Source: Micromonospora rifamycinica
Lineage (GTDB): Bacteria; Actinomycetota; Actinomycetes; Mycobacteriales; Micromonosporaceae
Direction of reading: 5' to 3'
Length of the DNA: 64,000 nucleotides
NCBI RefSeq assembly: GCF_900090265.1
Contig: NZ_LT607752.1
Span: 1,736,001 to 1,800,000, forward strand
Shown here one piece after another: positions 8,571-17,703 of this stretch. The translations under genes and the position numbers were made by a program. The notes beneath the pieces were generated by a model, which was given only the letters and a program-made list of their open reading frames with translations, did not search any database and was not told the origin of the DNA. Each line of letters starts with the position of its first letter. Position 1 is the stretch's first letter.

Positions 8571-9890
8571 GTGGCGAGCAGCCCGATCTGGGCCAGCCGA
8601 CCGAGGACCCGGGGCCTGGTGCTGGACGTCATCAGGGCGGCGCGCAGCATCAGCCGGGTCGAGCTCGCGGCGGCGACGGGCCTGACCGGCGCGACGATCT
8701 CCGCGGTCGTCCGGGAGCTGATGGACGACGGCCTGGTCGTCGAGGCCGGCCGGGGCGGGCCGACGGGCGGCAAGCCCCGCACCATGGTTCAGCTCAATCC
8801 ACTGGCCCGCTACGGCGTCGGGGTGCAGATCGAGCGCAACACCTGCGTGATCGTGGTGGTCGACCTGGCGGGCCGGCAGGTCGCCCGGACGTCGTTCCAG
8901 GGCGTCGCGACGATGCCGCCGCGGCAGGCGCTGCCACTGGTGGCTTCGCAGGTGGACGCGCTGCTGGACACGGCGGCCGTGCGCCGCGACCGGGTGCTGG
9001 GGGTCGGCCTGGTCAGCTACGGCCCGCAGGACCGGCGCGCGGGTGTGCTGCTGACCCCGCAGCCGACGCGGGAGTGGCTGGACTACCCGGTCGCCCGGCT
9101 GCTGGCGGAGGCCCTCGGGCTGCCGGTCCTGCTCGAGAACGACGCGGCGGCGGCGGCGATCGGCGAGTACTGGATGGGCGCGGTGGAGCCGAACAGCACC
9201 TACGGCTGCATCTACATGGCCACCGGGATCGGCGGCGGGGTCGTGGTCGCGGGTGAGGTGTACCGGGGCAGCTCCTCCAACAGCGTGGAGATCGGCCACA
9301 TCTCGATGGACCTCGACGGCGACGAGTGCCCCTGCGGCAACGTGGGCTGCCTGGAGAACTACGCGGGTCCGTCGGCGATGGTCCGGCAGGCCCTGGCGAC
9401 CCCGGGACTCGCCCGGCGGCTGGCCCTGGACCCGGCCGCAGCCGACGTCCTCACCGAGTTCGCCCGGATCGCGGCCGCGGCCGACGCCGGTGACGCCGCC
9501 GCCCGGGGCATCGTCGAGCGGTCGGCCCGCTATCTCGGTGGCGCGGCCGTCACCATGGCCTGCCTGTTCGACGTCGACACGATCGTCCTGGCCGGACCGA
9601 GCTTCACGGTGGCCAGCTCGATCTACCAGACGCTGATCCAGCGGGAGGTGGACCGGCGGATGTTCGCGCGGCGGGCGCACCCGGTGCGGATCGTGCCCTC
9701 GGTCAACGGGTCGGACGCGGCGGCGATCGGCGGGGCGGTCCTCGTCCTGCAGAGCGAACTGACCCTCGGCCAGCCCCGCCCGGACGACGGAGCCCGGTCG
9801 ACGCCGCTCGGCGCGGCCGGTCTCCACCGAGGCTCCTACCAGGACGGACGCGCCGGGGCAGCGGCCGTCCCGACCGGCTCGTTGACTTAG
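8571..9890 (+). CDS. ROK-family transcriptional regulator 1
   Basis: Sugar-responsive repressor of 439 aa. The N-terminal winged helix-turn-helix occupies roughly residues 15-70 (SRVELAAATGLTGATISAVV), followed by a two-lobed ROK sugar-kinase-like domain. The ROK signature region reads LGLPVLLENDAAAAA, then GIGGGVVVAGEVYRG, and a zinc site CPCGNVGCLE with Cys253, Cys255 and Cys260. The GTG at 8571 follows a GAGGGGGG site. The stop codon lies inside the promoter of the beta-mannosidase gene, so the regulator overlaps a probable target site. It is a paralogue of the ROK gene at 19688, with the shared core PVLLENDA and the same zinc motif layout. Likely targets are the three matching promoters in this window; this is inferred from position. 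Confidence 0.92.
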   Translation: MASSPIWASRPRTRGLVLDVIRAARSISRVELAAATGLTGATISAVVRELMDDGLVVEAGRGGPTGGKPRTMVQLNPLARYGVGVQIERNTCVIVVVDLAGRQVARTSFQGVATMPPRQALPLVASQVDALLDTAAVRRDRVLGVGLVSYGPQDRRAGVLLTPQPTREWLDYPVARLLAEALGLPVLLENDAAAAAIGEYWMGAVEPNSTYGCIYMATGIGGGVVVAGEVYRGSSSNSVEIGHISMDLDGDECPCGNVGCLENYAGPSAMVRQALATPGLARRLALDPAAADVLTEFARIAAAADAGDAAARGIVERSARYLGGAAVTMACLFDVDTIVLAGPSFTVASSIYQTLIQREVDRRMFARRAHPVRIVPSVNGSDAAAIGGAVLVLQSELTLGQPRPDDGARSTPLGAAGLHRGSYQDGRAGAAAVPTGSLT

Positions 9891-9911
9891 TTAGGTTGCC
9901 TGCGTAAGGAT
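9882..9911 (+). promoter_or_regulatory. Promoter/ROK-type operator of the beta-mannosidase gene
   Basis: TTGACT (9882-9887), a 17-base spacer and TAAGGAT (9905-9911). The overlapping CTTAGTTAGGTT is nearly the same 12-mer as at the GH5 promoter. It overlaps the TAG stop of the ROK gene (9888-9890). A start near 9918 would leave a leader of about 37 bases before the ATG at 9955. Confidence 0.7.
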
Positions 9912-9954
9912 TCTCCGCAGTTCCGACCCGGTCGCGGACGACGGAGAGGCCCCC

Positions 9955-12399
9955 ATGACGCGCTCGACCCTGCACGAGGGCTGGCGCCTGCGCGCCGTCG
10001 GCGGCCCGGTACCGGACACCCTCGCCGGTCGGGACGTCCCCGCCCGGGTGCCCGGCAGCACCCACCTCGACCTGCTGGCCGCCGGTCTCATCGCCGACCC
10101 CTACCTGGACCGCAACGAGGCGGACCTGACCTGGATGCACCGCGTCGACTGGCGGTACACGACGGAGTTCCAGGCGGCCGGTCCCGGAGCCGGTGAACGG
10201 GTGGAGCTGGTCTTCGACGGCATCGACACGGTCGGCGCCGTCGCGGTGAACGGCCACCTGCTCGGCGAGACCGCCAACATGCACCGCAGCTACCGGTTCG
10301 ACGTCCGCGAGGCGCTGCGGGAGGGCCGCAACGAGCTGACCGTGACGCTGGGATCCGCACTCGCCCACGCCGAGCGGGCGGAGGCCCGGCTCGGCTGGCG
10401 GCAGCGCGCCTACCCGCACCCGTACAACGCGATCCGCAAGATGGCCTGCTCCTTCGGCTGGGACTGGGGGCCGGACCTGCAGACCGCCGGCATCTGGAAG
10501 CCGGTGCGGCTGGTCCGCTGGGACACCGCCCGGCTGACCCGGGTGCACCCGCTGGTCACCGTCGACGCCGACGGGACCGGCCGGGTCGAGGTGCACCTCA
10601 CGGTGGACCGCGCCACGGACCGCGACTACACCGCGATGGTGACCGTCGGCGACCACACGGAACGGATGCCCGTCCCGGGCGACACCGCCCGGCTCACCGT
10701 CCTGGTGCCGGACGCCCGGCTGTGGTGGCCGGTCGGCTACGGCGGGCAGCCGCGCTACGAGCTGACCGTCACGCTCCTGGCCGACGGCGAGCCGGTGGAC
10801 GTCGACCGGCGGCGGATCGGCTTCCGCACCATCGCCGTGGACACCGAGCCCGACGGGGACGGTACGCCGTTCACCTTCGTCGTCAACGGCACCCGGGTCT
10901 TCGCCAAGGGCGCCAACTGGATTCCCGACGACCACCTGCTCACCCGGGTCACCCCCGCACGGCTCGCCCGCCGGATCGACCAGGCCGTCGGGGCCAACAT
11001 GAACATGCTGCGGGTCTGGGGCGGCGGCATCTACGAGACCGACGACTTCTACGACGCCTGCGACGAGCGGGGCGTGCTGGTGTGGCAGGACTTCCCGTTC
11101 TCCTGCGCCTTCTACGCCGAGGAGGAGCCGCTGCGCGGCGAGGTCGAGGCCGAGGCCCGGGAGAACGTCACCCGGCTGGTCGCCCGCCCCTCGCTGGTGC
11201 TGTGGAACGGCAACAACGAGAACCTGCCCGCCTACACCGACTGGGCAGGCTGGCGGGAGAGCCTCGACGGGCGCAGCTGGGGGCTCGGCTACTACACCGG
11301 GCTGCTGCCCGGCCTCCTCGCCACCCTGGACCCCACCCGCCCGTACGCGCCCGGCAGCCCCTACAGCCCCGGCGACCTGCCGCCCAACGACGCGCAGCAC
11401 GGCACCCGCCACGAGTGGGACGTCTGGAACATGCTCGACTACACCCACTACCGCGACGAGATCCCCCGGTTCTGCGCGGAGTTCGGCTTCCAGGGGCCAC
11501 CCACCTGGGCGACCCTCACCCGGTGGATCCGCGACCGGCCGCTGACCCCCACCGCGCCCGCGTTCCTGCTGCACCAGAAGGCCCACGACGGCAACGGCAA
11601 GCTGGACCGCGGCCTCGCGCCCCACCTGCCCGTCCCGGACGACTTCGAGCAGTGGCACTGGGCGACGCAGCTCAACCAGGCGCGGGCGGTGGCGTTCGGC
11701 GTCGAGCACTTCCGTTCCTGGTGGCCCCGCACGGCCGGGGCGCTCGTCTGGCAGCTCAACGACTGCTGGCCGGTCACCTCGTGGGCCGCCGTCGACAGCG
11801 ACGAACGGCCCAAGCCGCTCTACTACGCGCTCCGGCACGCGTTCGCGCCCCGGCTGCTGACCGTGCAGCCCCGCGAGGGGAGACCCATCCTGGTCGCGGT
11901 CAACGATCACGACCAGCCGTGGACGGGCACGGTCCACGGCACCCGGCAGAGCCTCACCGGCGACATCCTGGCGGCCTCCACCCTGCCGCTCGCGGTCGCG
12001 CCCCGGTCCGTCGCCCTGCTCGACCTGACCGACGACCTGCTCACCCCGGCCGATCCGGGCGGCGAGGTGCTGGTCGCCGCCGTCGGGGGCGTCCGCGTCG
12101 TGCACCAGTTCGTCGAGGACCGCGAATTCGCCTACCACCCGACGCCCTGCACCGCCGAGGTCACGCCGGTGACCGGCGGCTACCGGGTCGACGTGCGGGC
12201 CACGTCGTACGTCCGGGACCTCGCTCTGCTCGTCGACAAGGTGGCCCCCGACGCGGTCGTCGACGACATGCTCGTCTCGCTGCTCGCGGGCGAGACCCAC
12301 ACCTTCACGGTGGCCACCACGGCGACCCTGGCCGACCCGGCCGCGCTGCGGCAGCACCGGGTGCTGCGTTCGGCCAACGCGGCGGCGCGGGCCGGGTAG
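9955..12399 (+). CDS. GH2 beta-mannosidase
   Basis: Intracellular exo-beta-mannosidase of 814 aa that releases mannose from beta-1,4-manno-oligosaccharides. There is no signal peptide. The N-terminal jelly-roll begins LHEGWRLRAV and contains VPGSTHLDLLAAGLI and NEADLTWMHRVDW, typical of beta-mannosidases rather than beta-galactosidases. The immunoglobulin-like and TIM-barrel parts follow. The acid/base is Glu422 in VLWNGNNEN and the nucleophile is Glu509 in RFCAEFGFQ. WNMLDYTHYRDEIPRF and VWQLNDCWPVTSW are further family blocks. The ATG follows GGAGAGG. The gene converges on the transporter/isomerase operon ending at 12511, whose last gene is a plausible mannose isomerase, so the two transcription units fit one pathway. 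Confidence 0.94.
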   Translation: MTRSTLHEGWRLRAVGGPVPDTLAGRDVPARVPGSTHLDLLAAGLIADPYLDRNEADLTWMHRVDWRYTTEFQAAGPGAGERVELVFDGIDTVGAVAVNGHLLGETANMHRSYRFDVREALREGRNELTVTLGSALAHAERAEARLGWRQRAYPHPYNAIRKMACSFGWDWGPDLQTAGIWKPVRLVRWDTARLTRVHPLVTVDADGTGRVEVHLTVDRATDRDYTAMVTVGDHTERMPVPGDTARLTVLVPDARLWWPVGYGGQPRYELTVTLLADGEPVDVDRRRIGFRTIAVDTEPDGDGTPFTFVVNGTRVFAKGANWIPDDHLLTRVTPARLARRIDQAVGANMNMLRVWGGGIYETDDFYDACDERGVLVWQDFPFSCAFYAEEEPLRGEVEAEARENVTRLVARPSLVLWNGNNENLPAYTDWAGWRESLDGRSWGLGYYTGLLPGLLATLDPTRPYAPGSPYSPGDLPPNDAQHGTRHEWDVWNMLDYTHYRDEIPRFCAEFGFQGPPTWATLTRWIRDRPLTPTAPAFLLHQKAHDGNGKLDRGLAPHLPVPDDFEQWHWATQLNQARAVAFGVEHFRSWWPRTAGALVWQLNDCWPVTSWAAVDSDERPKPLYYALRHAFAPRLLTVQPREGRPILVAVNDHDQPWTGTVHGTRQSLTGDILAASTLPLAVAPRSVALLDLTDDLLTPADPGGEVLVAAVGGVRVVHQFVEDREFAYHPTPCTAEVTPVTGGYRVDVRATSYVRDLALLVDKVAPDAVVDDMLVSLLAGETHTFTVATTATLADPAALRQHRVLRSANAAARAG

Positions 12400-12403
12400 C
12401 CAC

Positions 12404-12512
12404 CCGACCGGCCACCGTGACGACGCCCCTCCCCACCGGCCACCGCAGGCACCTCTCCCCGACCGGCCACCGTCACGACGGCGGCCCTCGCCGACCGGTC
12501 ACGGTGCCGGTC
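12404..12512. terminator. Repeat-rich region between convergent genes
   Basis: Between the GH2 stop and the end of the isomerase gene, a 22-bp unit at 12404-12425 recurs at 12459-12480 with one change (GTGACG to GTCACG). Shorter copies of ACCGGCCACCG lie in between. A hairpin forms at 12493-12512 (GACCGG, 8-base loop, CCGGTC), and CACCGTGA at 12413 can pair with TCACGGTG at 12499. This probably serves as a bidirectional terminator. No T-run is present. Confidence 0.45.
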
Positions 12513-13830
12513 AGCCGGACTCCGGTCGGCTGTCGGCGGCCGGCGGTGGGTCGAGCAGCCCCGACCGCAGCGCGCGGGCGAGGGTGGGCGCGAGCGGCAG
12601 CCGGGGCAGCAGGGTGGCCTGGAGCGCGTGGTAGATGTCGGGTTTGCCGGGCCACACGGTCGTCGCGGGCACGTTCTGCGGATCGAGCTCGTGCCACCAC
12701 GAGCCGCCCGTACGGTCGAGCAGATGGCGTTCGGCGTAGTCCCACCAGGCGGCGTAGCTGTCGGCGTACCGCCGCTCGCCGGTGCGCCGGTGCAGCGCGG
12801 CGGCGGCGGCGATCGCCTCGGCCACCACCCAGTGCATCCGCTGGCGCACCACCGGCGTGCCGTCCCAGTCGGTGGTGTAGACGAAGCCCGCCGCACCGTC
12901 GGCGTCCCAGCCGTCGGCGACGGCCCGGTCGAACAGCCGCACCGCCGCCTCGGCCAGGGTGGCGTCGGCGCCCATCGCGGCCTCGACGGTCACCAGCAGC
13001 CGGGACCATTCCAGACCGTGCCCGGGGGTGGCGCCGTAGGGCCGGAAGGGGTCGTCCGGTCGGCTGCGGTGGAAGTCGAGGTCGGGCGTCCAGTCCGGCC
13101 CGAAGTGCTCCGGCAGCCGACCGTCGTGGGCGGCGGCCAGGTCGACGACGAACCGGGCCGCCCGCGCGGCCCGGTCCCGCCAGGCGGCCGCTCCCCCGCC
13201 GACGGCGGTCCCGGCCGGGTCGTCGAGCACCTCGACGGCGTCGGCGACGGCCAGCATCGCCTCGACCGAGTGCATCGTGGCGTTGAGGCCGCGGTAGTCG
13301 TCGGGCCGGGTGAAGTCGGCGTCCCAGGTGTCCAGCGGTCGGCCCGCCGCGTCGTCCCAGAACCGGGTGAGGTGGACCTCGGCGGCGTCGGTGAGCAGGC
13401 CGGTGCCGCCCGGTCGGCCGGCGAGCGCCGCGGACGACGCCGCGAGCAGCACGAAGGCGTGGTCGTAACAGGACTTGCCGGCGGCGCGGTCGGGCGTGCC
13501 GTCCGGTCCGAGCGCGTGGAACCACCCACCGTGTGCGGTGTCGCGCAGCCGGCCGGTCAGCGCCGCCAGCGCGGCGTCGGCGACGGGGGCGCTGCCGGGC
13601 ACGCCGAGCAGCACACCGAGCGAGTACGCGTGGGTGGTGCGGGCGGTGATCCAGGTGAGCACCCCGTGCCCGGGATCCGGCACACCGGCGGTGTCCAGGT
13701 AGGCGGCGCCGCCGTCGGGCAGCGCGGATCGGGCGCCGAAGGCGAGCAGCCGGCGGCACTCGGCATCCAGCCACGCGTGGTGGGCGGGCAGGCCGAGCCG
13801 GGGCGCGGGCCGGGGCGGGTCGGCGGTCAC
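12511..13830 (-). CDS. AGE-family sugar isomerase/epimerase (mannose isomerase-like)
   Basis: Protein of 439 aa from the N-acylglucosamine 2-epimerase superfamily with an alpha/alpha-barrel fold. Blocks seen: HGVLTWITARTTHAYSLG, TPGHGLEWSRLLV, RQRMHWVVAEAIAAAAAL and, near the end, VWPGKPDIYHALQATLLPRLPL. The last resembles the aldose-ketose isomerase branch (YihS, bacterial D-mannose isomerase) more than cellobiose 2-epimerase. The likely reaction is mannose to fructose, feeding beta-mannan breakdown products into glycolysis. A mannobiose 2-epimerase is the alternative. The GTG at 13830 overlaps the TGA of the upstream ATPase gene (GTGA) and is preferred over the ATG at 13848. It is the last gene of the six-gene operon. 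Confidence 0.85.
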   Translation of the reverse strand: MTADPPRPAPRLGLPAHHAWLDAECRRLLAFGARSALPDGGAAYLDTAGVPDPGHGVLTWITARTTHAYSLGVLLGVPGSAPVADAALAALTGRLRDTAHGGWFHALGPDGTPDRAAGKSCYDHAFVLLAASSAALAGRPGGTGLLTDAAEVHLTRFWDDAAGRPLDTWDADFTRPDDYRGLNATMHSVEAMLAVADAVEVLDDPAGTAVGGGAAAWRDRAARAARFVVDLAAAHDGRLPEHFGPDWTPDLDFHRSRPDDPFRPYGATPGHGLEWSRLLVTVEAAMGADATLAEAAVRLFDRAVADGWDADGAAGFVYTTDWDGTPVVRQRMHWVVAEAIAAAAALHRRTGERRYADSYAAWWDYAERHLLDRTGGSWWHELDPQNVPATTVWPGKPDIYHALQATLLPRLPLAPTLARALRSGLLDPPPAADSRPESG

Positions 13831-14705
13831 GCCCCGGCCCGCTCCCACCGGCGGGTGCGGTGGTCGTAGCAGACGCTGTCGTCGATCGCGTCGCGGTCGA
13901 CCCGCGCCGCCGCCGTGACCCGTCCCGGGCGGTCGGGATCGGGTGCCGAACTCGCCAGCAGCCTGGTGTAGTCGTGGTGCGGGTCGAGGATCACCGCGTC
14001 GGACGGCCCGCGCTCCACGACGCGGCCCCGGTGGAGCACGAGGATCTCGTCCGAGAAGTGCCGGGCGGTGGCCAGGTCGTGGGTGATGTACAGGACGGCG
14101 AGCCGGTCCTCGCGTTGCAGGCGGCCCATCAGGTTGAGCACCCCGAGACGGATCGAGACGTCCAGCATGGACACCGGTTCGTCGGCGATGAGCACCTGCG
14201 CCCCCGGCGCCAGCGCGCGGGCGATCGCGACCCGCTGCCGCTGGCCGCCGGAGAGCTCGTGCGGGCGACGCGACGCGACGCTCTCGGCCGGGGTGAGGTT
14301 GACCCGTTCGAGCATCTCCAGCACCCGCTGGCGGGTCTCGGCGGCGGTCCGGGTGCGCCGGTGGATACGCAGCGGGCGGGAGATGTGGTGCGCGACGGAG
14401 TGGAAGGGGTTGAGGGAAGCGAACGGGTCCTGGAAGACCATCTGCACGTGCCGCCGGTACAGCGACCCGTGCACGGGGGTGCCGTCGTCGAGGCGTACCT
14501 CGACCCGGCCCGAGGTGGGTCTCTCCATCCGGGTGAGAATCCGGGCGATGGTGGACTTCCCCGAACCCGACTCTCCGACCAGGGCGACGGTGCGGCCGGG
14601 GACCAGGTCGAAGCTGACGTGGTCGACGGCGCGCAGCCGGGTGCGGCGCAGGCCGGTGCGGATGCGGTAGTCCTTGACGAGGTCGGTCACGTGGACGAGG
14701 GTCAT
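13827..14705 (-). CDS. Oligosaccharide/oligopeptide ABC transporter ATPase (DppF/OppF type)
   Basis: Second ATP-binding subunit of 292 aa. Walker A is GESGSGKST, the signature is LSGGQRQRVAIARAL and Walker B is VLIADEPVSMLDVS, followed by the switch His in YITHDLATARHF. The C-terminus carries the usual OppF extension. It pairs with the preceding ATPase. The ATG overlaps that gene's TGA by 4 bp (ATGA). The membership in a peptide-type (family-5) transporter beside mannan genes suggests oligosaccharide rather than peptide cargo, as known for some Thermotoga family-5 systems. Confidence 0.93.
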   Translation of the reverse strand: MTLVHVTDLVKDYRIRTGLRRTRLRAVDHVSFDLVPGRTVALVGESGSGKSTIARILTRMERPTSGRVEVRLDDGTPVHGSLYRRHVQMVFQDPFASLNPFHSVAHHISRPLRIHRRTRTAAETRQRVLEMLERVNLTPAESVASRRPHELSGGQRQRVAIARALAPGAQVLIADEPVSMLDVSIRLGVLNLMGRLQREDRLAVLYITHDLATARHFSDEILVLHRGRVVERGPSDAVILDPHHDYTRLLASSAPDPDRPGRVTAAARVDRDAIDDSVCYDHRTRRWERAGA

Positions 14706-15616
14706 GCCCGCTCCCCGGTGGTGCCGTCGGCCGGCGCGGTGGTCTCGTCGACCCCGGACCGGATGAACGCGCCGCGCGCCCCGGACAGGCTCGGGAACGA
14801 GCCGAGGAGCCGACGGGTGTACGGATGCCGCGCGTGGCGATGGAGCTGGTCGGCCGCGCCGAGTTCGACGATCTCGCCCGCCAGCATGACGGCGATCCGG
14901 TCGCTGATCTCCAGTAGCAGCGGCAGGTCGTGGGTGATGAAGACGACGGCGAAGTCCAGTTCGTCGCGGAGCCGCACGATCTCGCCCAGGATCTCGCGTT
15001 GGACGACGACGTCCAGGGCCGTGGTGGGCTCGTCCATGATCATGACCTGCGGTTCGAGCAGCATCGCCATCGCGATCATGACCCGTTGGCGCATCCCCCC
15101 GGAGAGTTCGTGCGCGAAGGAGCCCAGTCGCCGGGGGTCCACCCCGACCCGTCGCAGCACCTCCTCGGACCGCTCGCGCACCCGCGCCCGGGACAGACCG
15201 GGGCGGTGGGCCAGCAGGGTGTCCCGCAGCTGCGCCCGCACGGTCGTGACCGGGTTGAGGGCGTTCATCGCCCCCTGGAACACCATGGAGAGCTTCTCCC
15301 ACCGGAACGCGCGCAGCTCGACGTCGGTCAGCGCGAGCACGTCGAGGTCCCCGCCGGCCCGGTCGTGGAACGTCACCCGGCCGGACGCGATGCGGGCCGG
15401 CGGTCGGTGCAGCCGGTTGATCGCGTACGCCAGGGTGGTCTTGCCGCACCCGGACTCGCCGGCCAGCCCGAGGATCTCCCCCCGGTGCAGCGTCAGGCCC
15501 GCGTTGCGGACGGCCGTGACCGGGGGGTCCGCCTCGTAGACGACGGTGAGGTCCTCGACCGTGAGGACGGCGGCCCGCGACCCGGCGGCGCGGTCGGGCT
15601 GGAGCGTGGTGGTCAT
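14702..15616 (-). CDS. Oligosaccharide/oligopeptide ABC transporter ATPase (DppD/OppD type)
   Basis: First ATP-binding subunit of 304 aa. Walker A is GESGCGKTT, the signature is LSGGMRQRVMIAMAM and Walker B is VMIMDEPTTALDVV, with the H-loop FITHDLPLL. The ATG at 15616 overlaps the TGA of the upstream permease gene (ATGA). It acts with the DppF-type subunit as a heterodimeric motor. The reading frame continues upstream to 16159, but that part shadows the permease. Confidence 0.93.
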   Translation of the reverse strand: MTTTLQPDRAAGSRAAVLTVEDLTVVYEADPPVTAVRNAGLTLHRGEILGLAGESGCGKTTLAYAINRLHRPPARIASGRVTFHDRAGGDLDVLALTDVELRAFRWEKLSMVFQGAMNALNPVTTVRAQLRDTLLAHRPGLSRARVRERSEEVLRRVGVDPRRLGSFAHELSGGMRQRVMIAMAMLLEPQVMIMDEPTTALDVVVQREILGEIVRLRDELDFAVVFITHDLPLLLEISDRIAVMLAGEIVELGAADQLHRHARHPYTRRLLGSFPSLSGARGAFIRSGVDETTAPADGTTGERA

Positions 15617-16665
15617 CGCGCGGGCACCTCCGGCGTCGGGCGGGCGGAGCCGGCGCCCGGGGCGTCGGTCCCGGGGCGGGGCGTTCGCCGCCGGCTGCGG
15701 GCGTCCTGCCGCGCCCGTCTGCGGTACCGGCGCTGGTTGCGCAGCCGGGGGTTGATGATCTCGTCGATCGAGAAGTTCACCAGCGACAGGCCCGTGCCGA
15801 AGAGCGCGATGACCAGGCCCGGCGGCACGAACCACCACCACGCGCCGAGCGACAGCGCGTAGCCGTTCTGGGCGTAGAACAGCATCGTGCCCAGGGTGGC
15901 CGAGTTCGAGGCGCCGAGGCCGATGAAGGCCAGACCGGCCTCGCCGAGGATCGCGGCGATGACCGCGAACACGAACTGGGACGCGATGACCGGCAGGAGG
16001 TTCGGCAGGATCTCCACCACGATGACCCGCCAGGGCCGCTCGCCGGCGACCTTCGACGCGGCCACGTAGTCGCGGTTGCGCACCGACAGCGTCTGCGCCC
16101 GCAGCACCCGTGCCGACGCGGCCCAGCTCGTCAGGGCGAGCACCACGACGATGGTCCACACGCCGCGGCTCTCGCGCGGCACGAAGCCCGAGATCACGAT
16201 GACCAGCGGCAGGCCGGGGATCACCAGGAAGACGTTCGACAGCAGGGAGAACGCCTCGTCGACGAGCCCGCCCCGGTAGGCGCCGTAGATGCCGAAGAAC
16301 GCCGACAGGGCGGTGGCGAGGACGCCGACGAGGACGCCGATCTGCAACGAGCCACGGGTGGCGTACGCGAGTTGCGCGAGCACGTCCTGCCCGGTCTGGG
16401 TGGTACCGAGCAGGAACTGCGCGGACGGCGGCGTGAGCCCCTGGTCCCGGATCTGTTTCGGGTCGCCCACGACGTGGACGGCGAGGAGCCCGAAGAGGGT
16501 GATCCCGACGACCAGCACGAGGCCGACGGCCAGCCAGGGCGTCATCGAGGGCAGCAGCATGCGCCAGCCCGCGCGGGCGGGGCGGCCGGTCGGGCCGGTG
16601 GCCGTCGTGCGCGCGTCGGCGGCGTCGGCCACCGTCGGGGTGCTGGCCGGGGTGAGGTTCGTCAT
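15613..16665 (-). CDS. ABC transporter permease (DppC/OppC type)
   Basis: Permease of 350 aa. A polar N-terminus of about 35 residues is followed by WLAVGLVLVVGITLFGLLAV and five further hydrophobic segments. The binding-protein-dependent transport motif reads VAASKVAGERPWRVIVVEILPN. The ATG at 16665 follows GGGGGA. The short basic C-terminal tail (RRYRRRARQDARSRRR) is longer than usual in the family. It forms the channel with the DppB-type permease, whose stop lies 14 bp upstream. Confidence 0.92.
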   Translation of the reverse strand: MTNLTPASTPTVADAADARTTATGPTGRPARAGWRMLLPSMTPWLAVGLVLVVGITLFGLLAVHVVGDPKQIRDQGLTPPSAQFLLGTTQTGQDVLAQLAYATRGSLQIGVLVGVLATALSAFFGIYGAYRGGLVDEAFSLLSNVFLVIPGLPLVIVISGFVPRESRGVWTIVVVLALTSWAASARVLRAQTLSVRNRDYVAASKVAGERPWRVIVVEILPNLLPVIASQFVFAVIAAILGEAGLAFIGLGASNSATLGTMLFYAQNGYALSLGAWWWFVPPGLVIALFGTGLSLVNFSIDEIINPRLRNQRRYRRRARQDARSRRRTPRPGTDAPGAGSARPTPEVPAR

Positions 16666-16679
16666 CGTGGTGTCCCCCG

Positions 16680-17669
16680 TCAGTGCCGGACCCGGGTGCG
16701 CGGGTCGATCAGGCCGTAGAGCAGGTCGACGATCAGGTTCGCGCCGAGCACGGCGAGCGTGATGAAGAGGAAGACCCCCTGCATGAGCGCGTAGTCGTTG
16801 TTCGTGACGGCGCCGAGCAGTCGCCCGCCGATCCCGGGATAGGAGAAGACCTGCTCCGTGATGACCGAGCCGGAGACCACGAAGCCGAGGGAGATGGCGA
16901 ACCCGGCCACCGAGGGGAGGACGGCGTTGCGCGCCGCGTAGGAGCGGCGGATCGTCCCCGGCGACAGGCCCTTGGCCTCCGCCGTCAGCACGTAGTCCTC
17001 GGACAGGGTGGAGACCATCATGTTGCGCATGCCGAGCAGCCACCCGCCGATCGAGGCCAGCACGATGGTCAGGGCGGGCAGGGTGGCGTACCGGACCGCC
17101 GAGAGGAGGAACTCCGTGTTCCAGCCGGGGGTGAGCGCGACGTCGTAGCCGCCCTGCAGCGGCAACCAGCCGAGCACCCGGGCCAGCAGGTAGCTCAGGA
17201 GCAGGGCGAGCCAGAAGTACGGGATGGCGGCGAGCAGCGTGGTGGCCGGGACCAGCGAGTCGAGCCAGGTGCCGGGTCGCCACCCCACGATCGCGCCGAG
17301 CAGCACCCCGAGCAGCGCGGCGATGAGGGTGGCGACCCCGACCAGCACCACGGTCCAGGGCAGCGACGCCAGGATCACGTCGGAGACCCGGGCCGGGTAG
17401 TAGCTCACCGACACCCCGAGGTCCCCACGGGCGAGGTTCCCCAGGTAGTCCAGATACTGGTTCCACAGTGGTCGGTCGTCGTCGCCCCCGAGGAGGAGCG
17501 TGTACGCCTCGCGCGTCTCCGGGCTGACCGTGCCGCCCCGCTGCTGGAGCTTGGCCAGCAGGATGTCGACGGGGTCGCCGGGCAGCAGGCGCGGGATGGC
17601 GAAGTTGAGGGTCAGGGCGGCCCAGAGGGCCACCGCGTAGAAGCCCAGCTTGCGAAGGAGGTAACTCAC
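16680..17669 (-). CDS. ABC transporter permease (DppB/OppB type)
   Basis: Permease of 329 aa beginning VSYLLRKLGFYAVALWAALTLNFAIPRLLPGDPV. That N-terminal helix ending in a PGDP motif is the hallmark of DppB-type proteins. The cytoplasmic loop is LTAEAKGLSPGTIRRSYAAR. The GTG at 17669 follows GAGGAAAG. It lies 34 bp after the binding-protein gene on the same strand. Confidence 0.92.
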   Translation of the reverse strand: MSYLLRKLGFYAVALWAALTLNFAIPRLLPGDPVDILLAKLQQRGGTVSPETREAYTLLLGGDDDRPLWNQYLDYLGNLARGDLGVSVSYYPARVSDVILASLPWTVVLVGVATLIAALLGVLLGAIVGWRPGTWLDSLVPATTLLAAIPYFWLALLLSYLLARVLGWLPLQGGYDVALTPGWNTEFLLSAVRYATLPALTIVLASIGGWLLGMRNMMVSTLSEDYVLTAEAKGLSPGTIRRSYAARNAVLPSVAGFAISLGFVVSGSVITEQVFSYPGIGGRLLGAVTNNDYALMQGVFLFITLAVLGANLIVDLLYGLIDPRTRVRH

Positions 17670-17703
17670 GACGGCGCTCTTTCCTCGGGGGCGGCTGGGG
17701 TGG

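Noticed and set aside
8373..9827. Upstream extension of the GH5 reading frame
   Set aside because: The extension runs antisense through the ROK gene and past the GH5 promoter. The ATG at 8372 has a ribosome site and starts a proper signal peptide.
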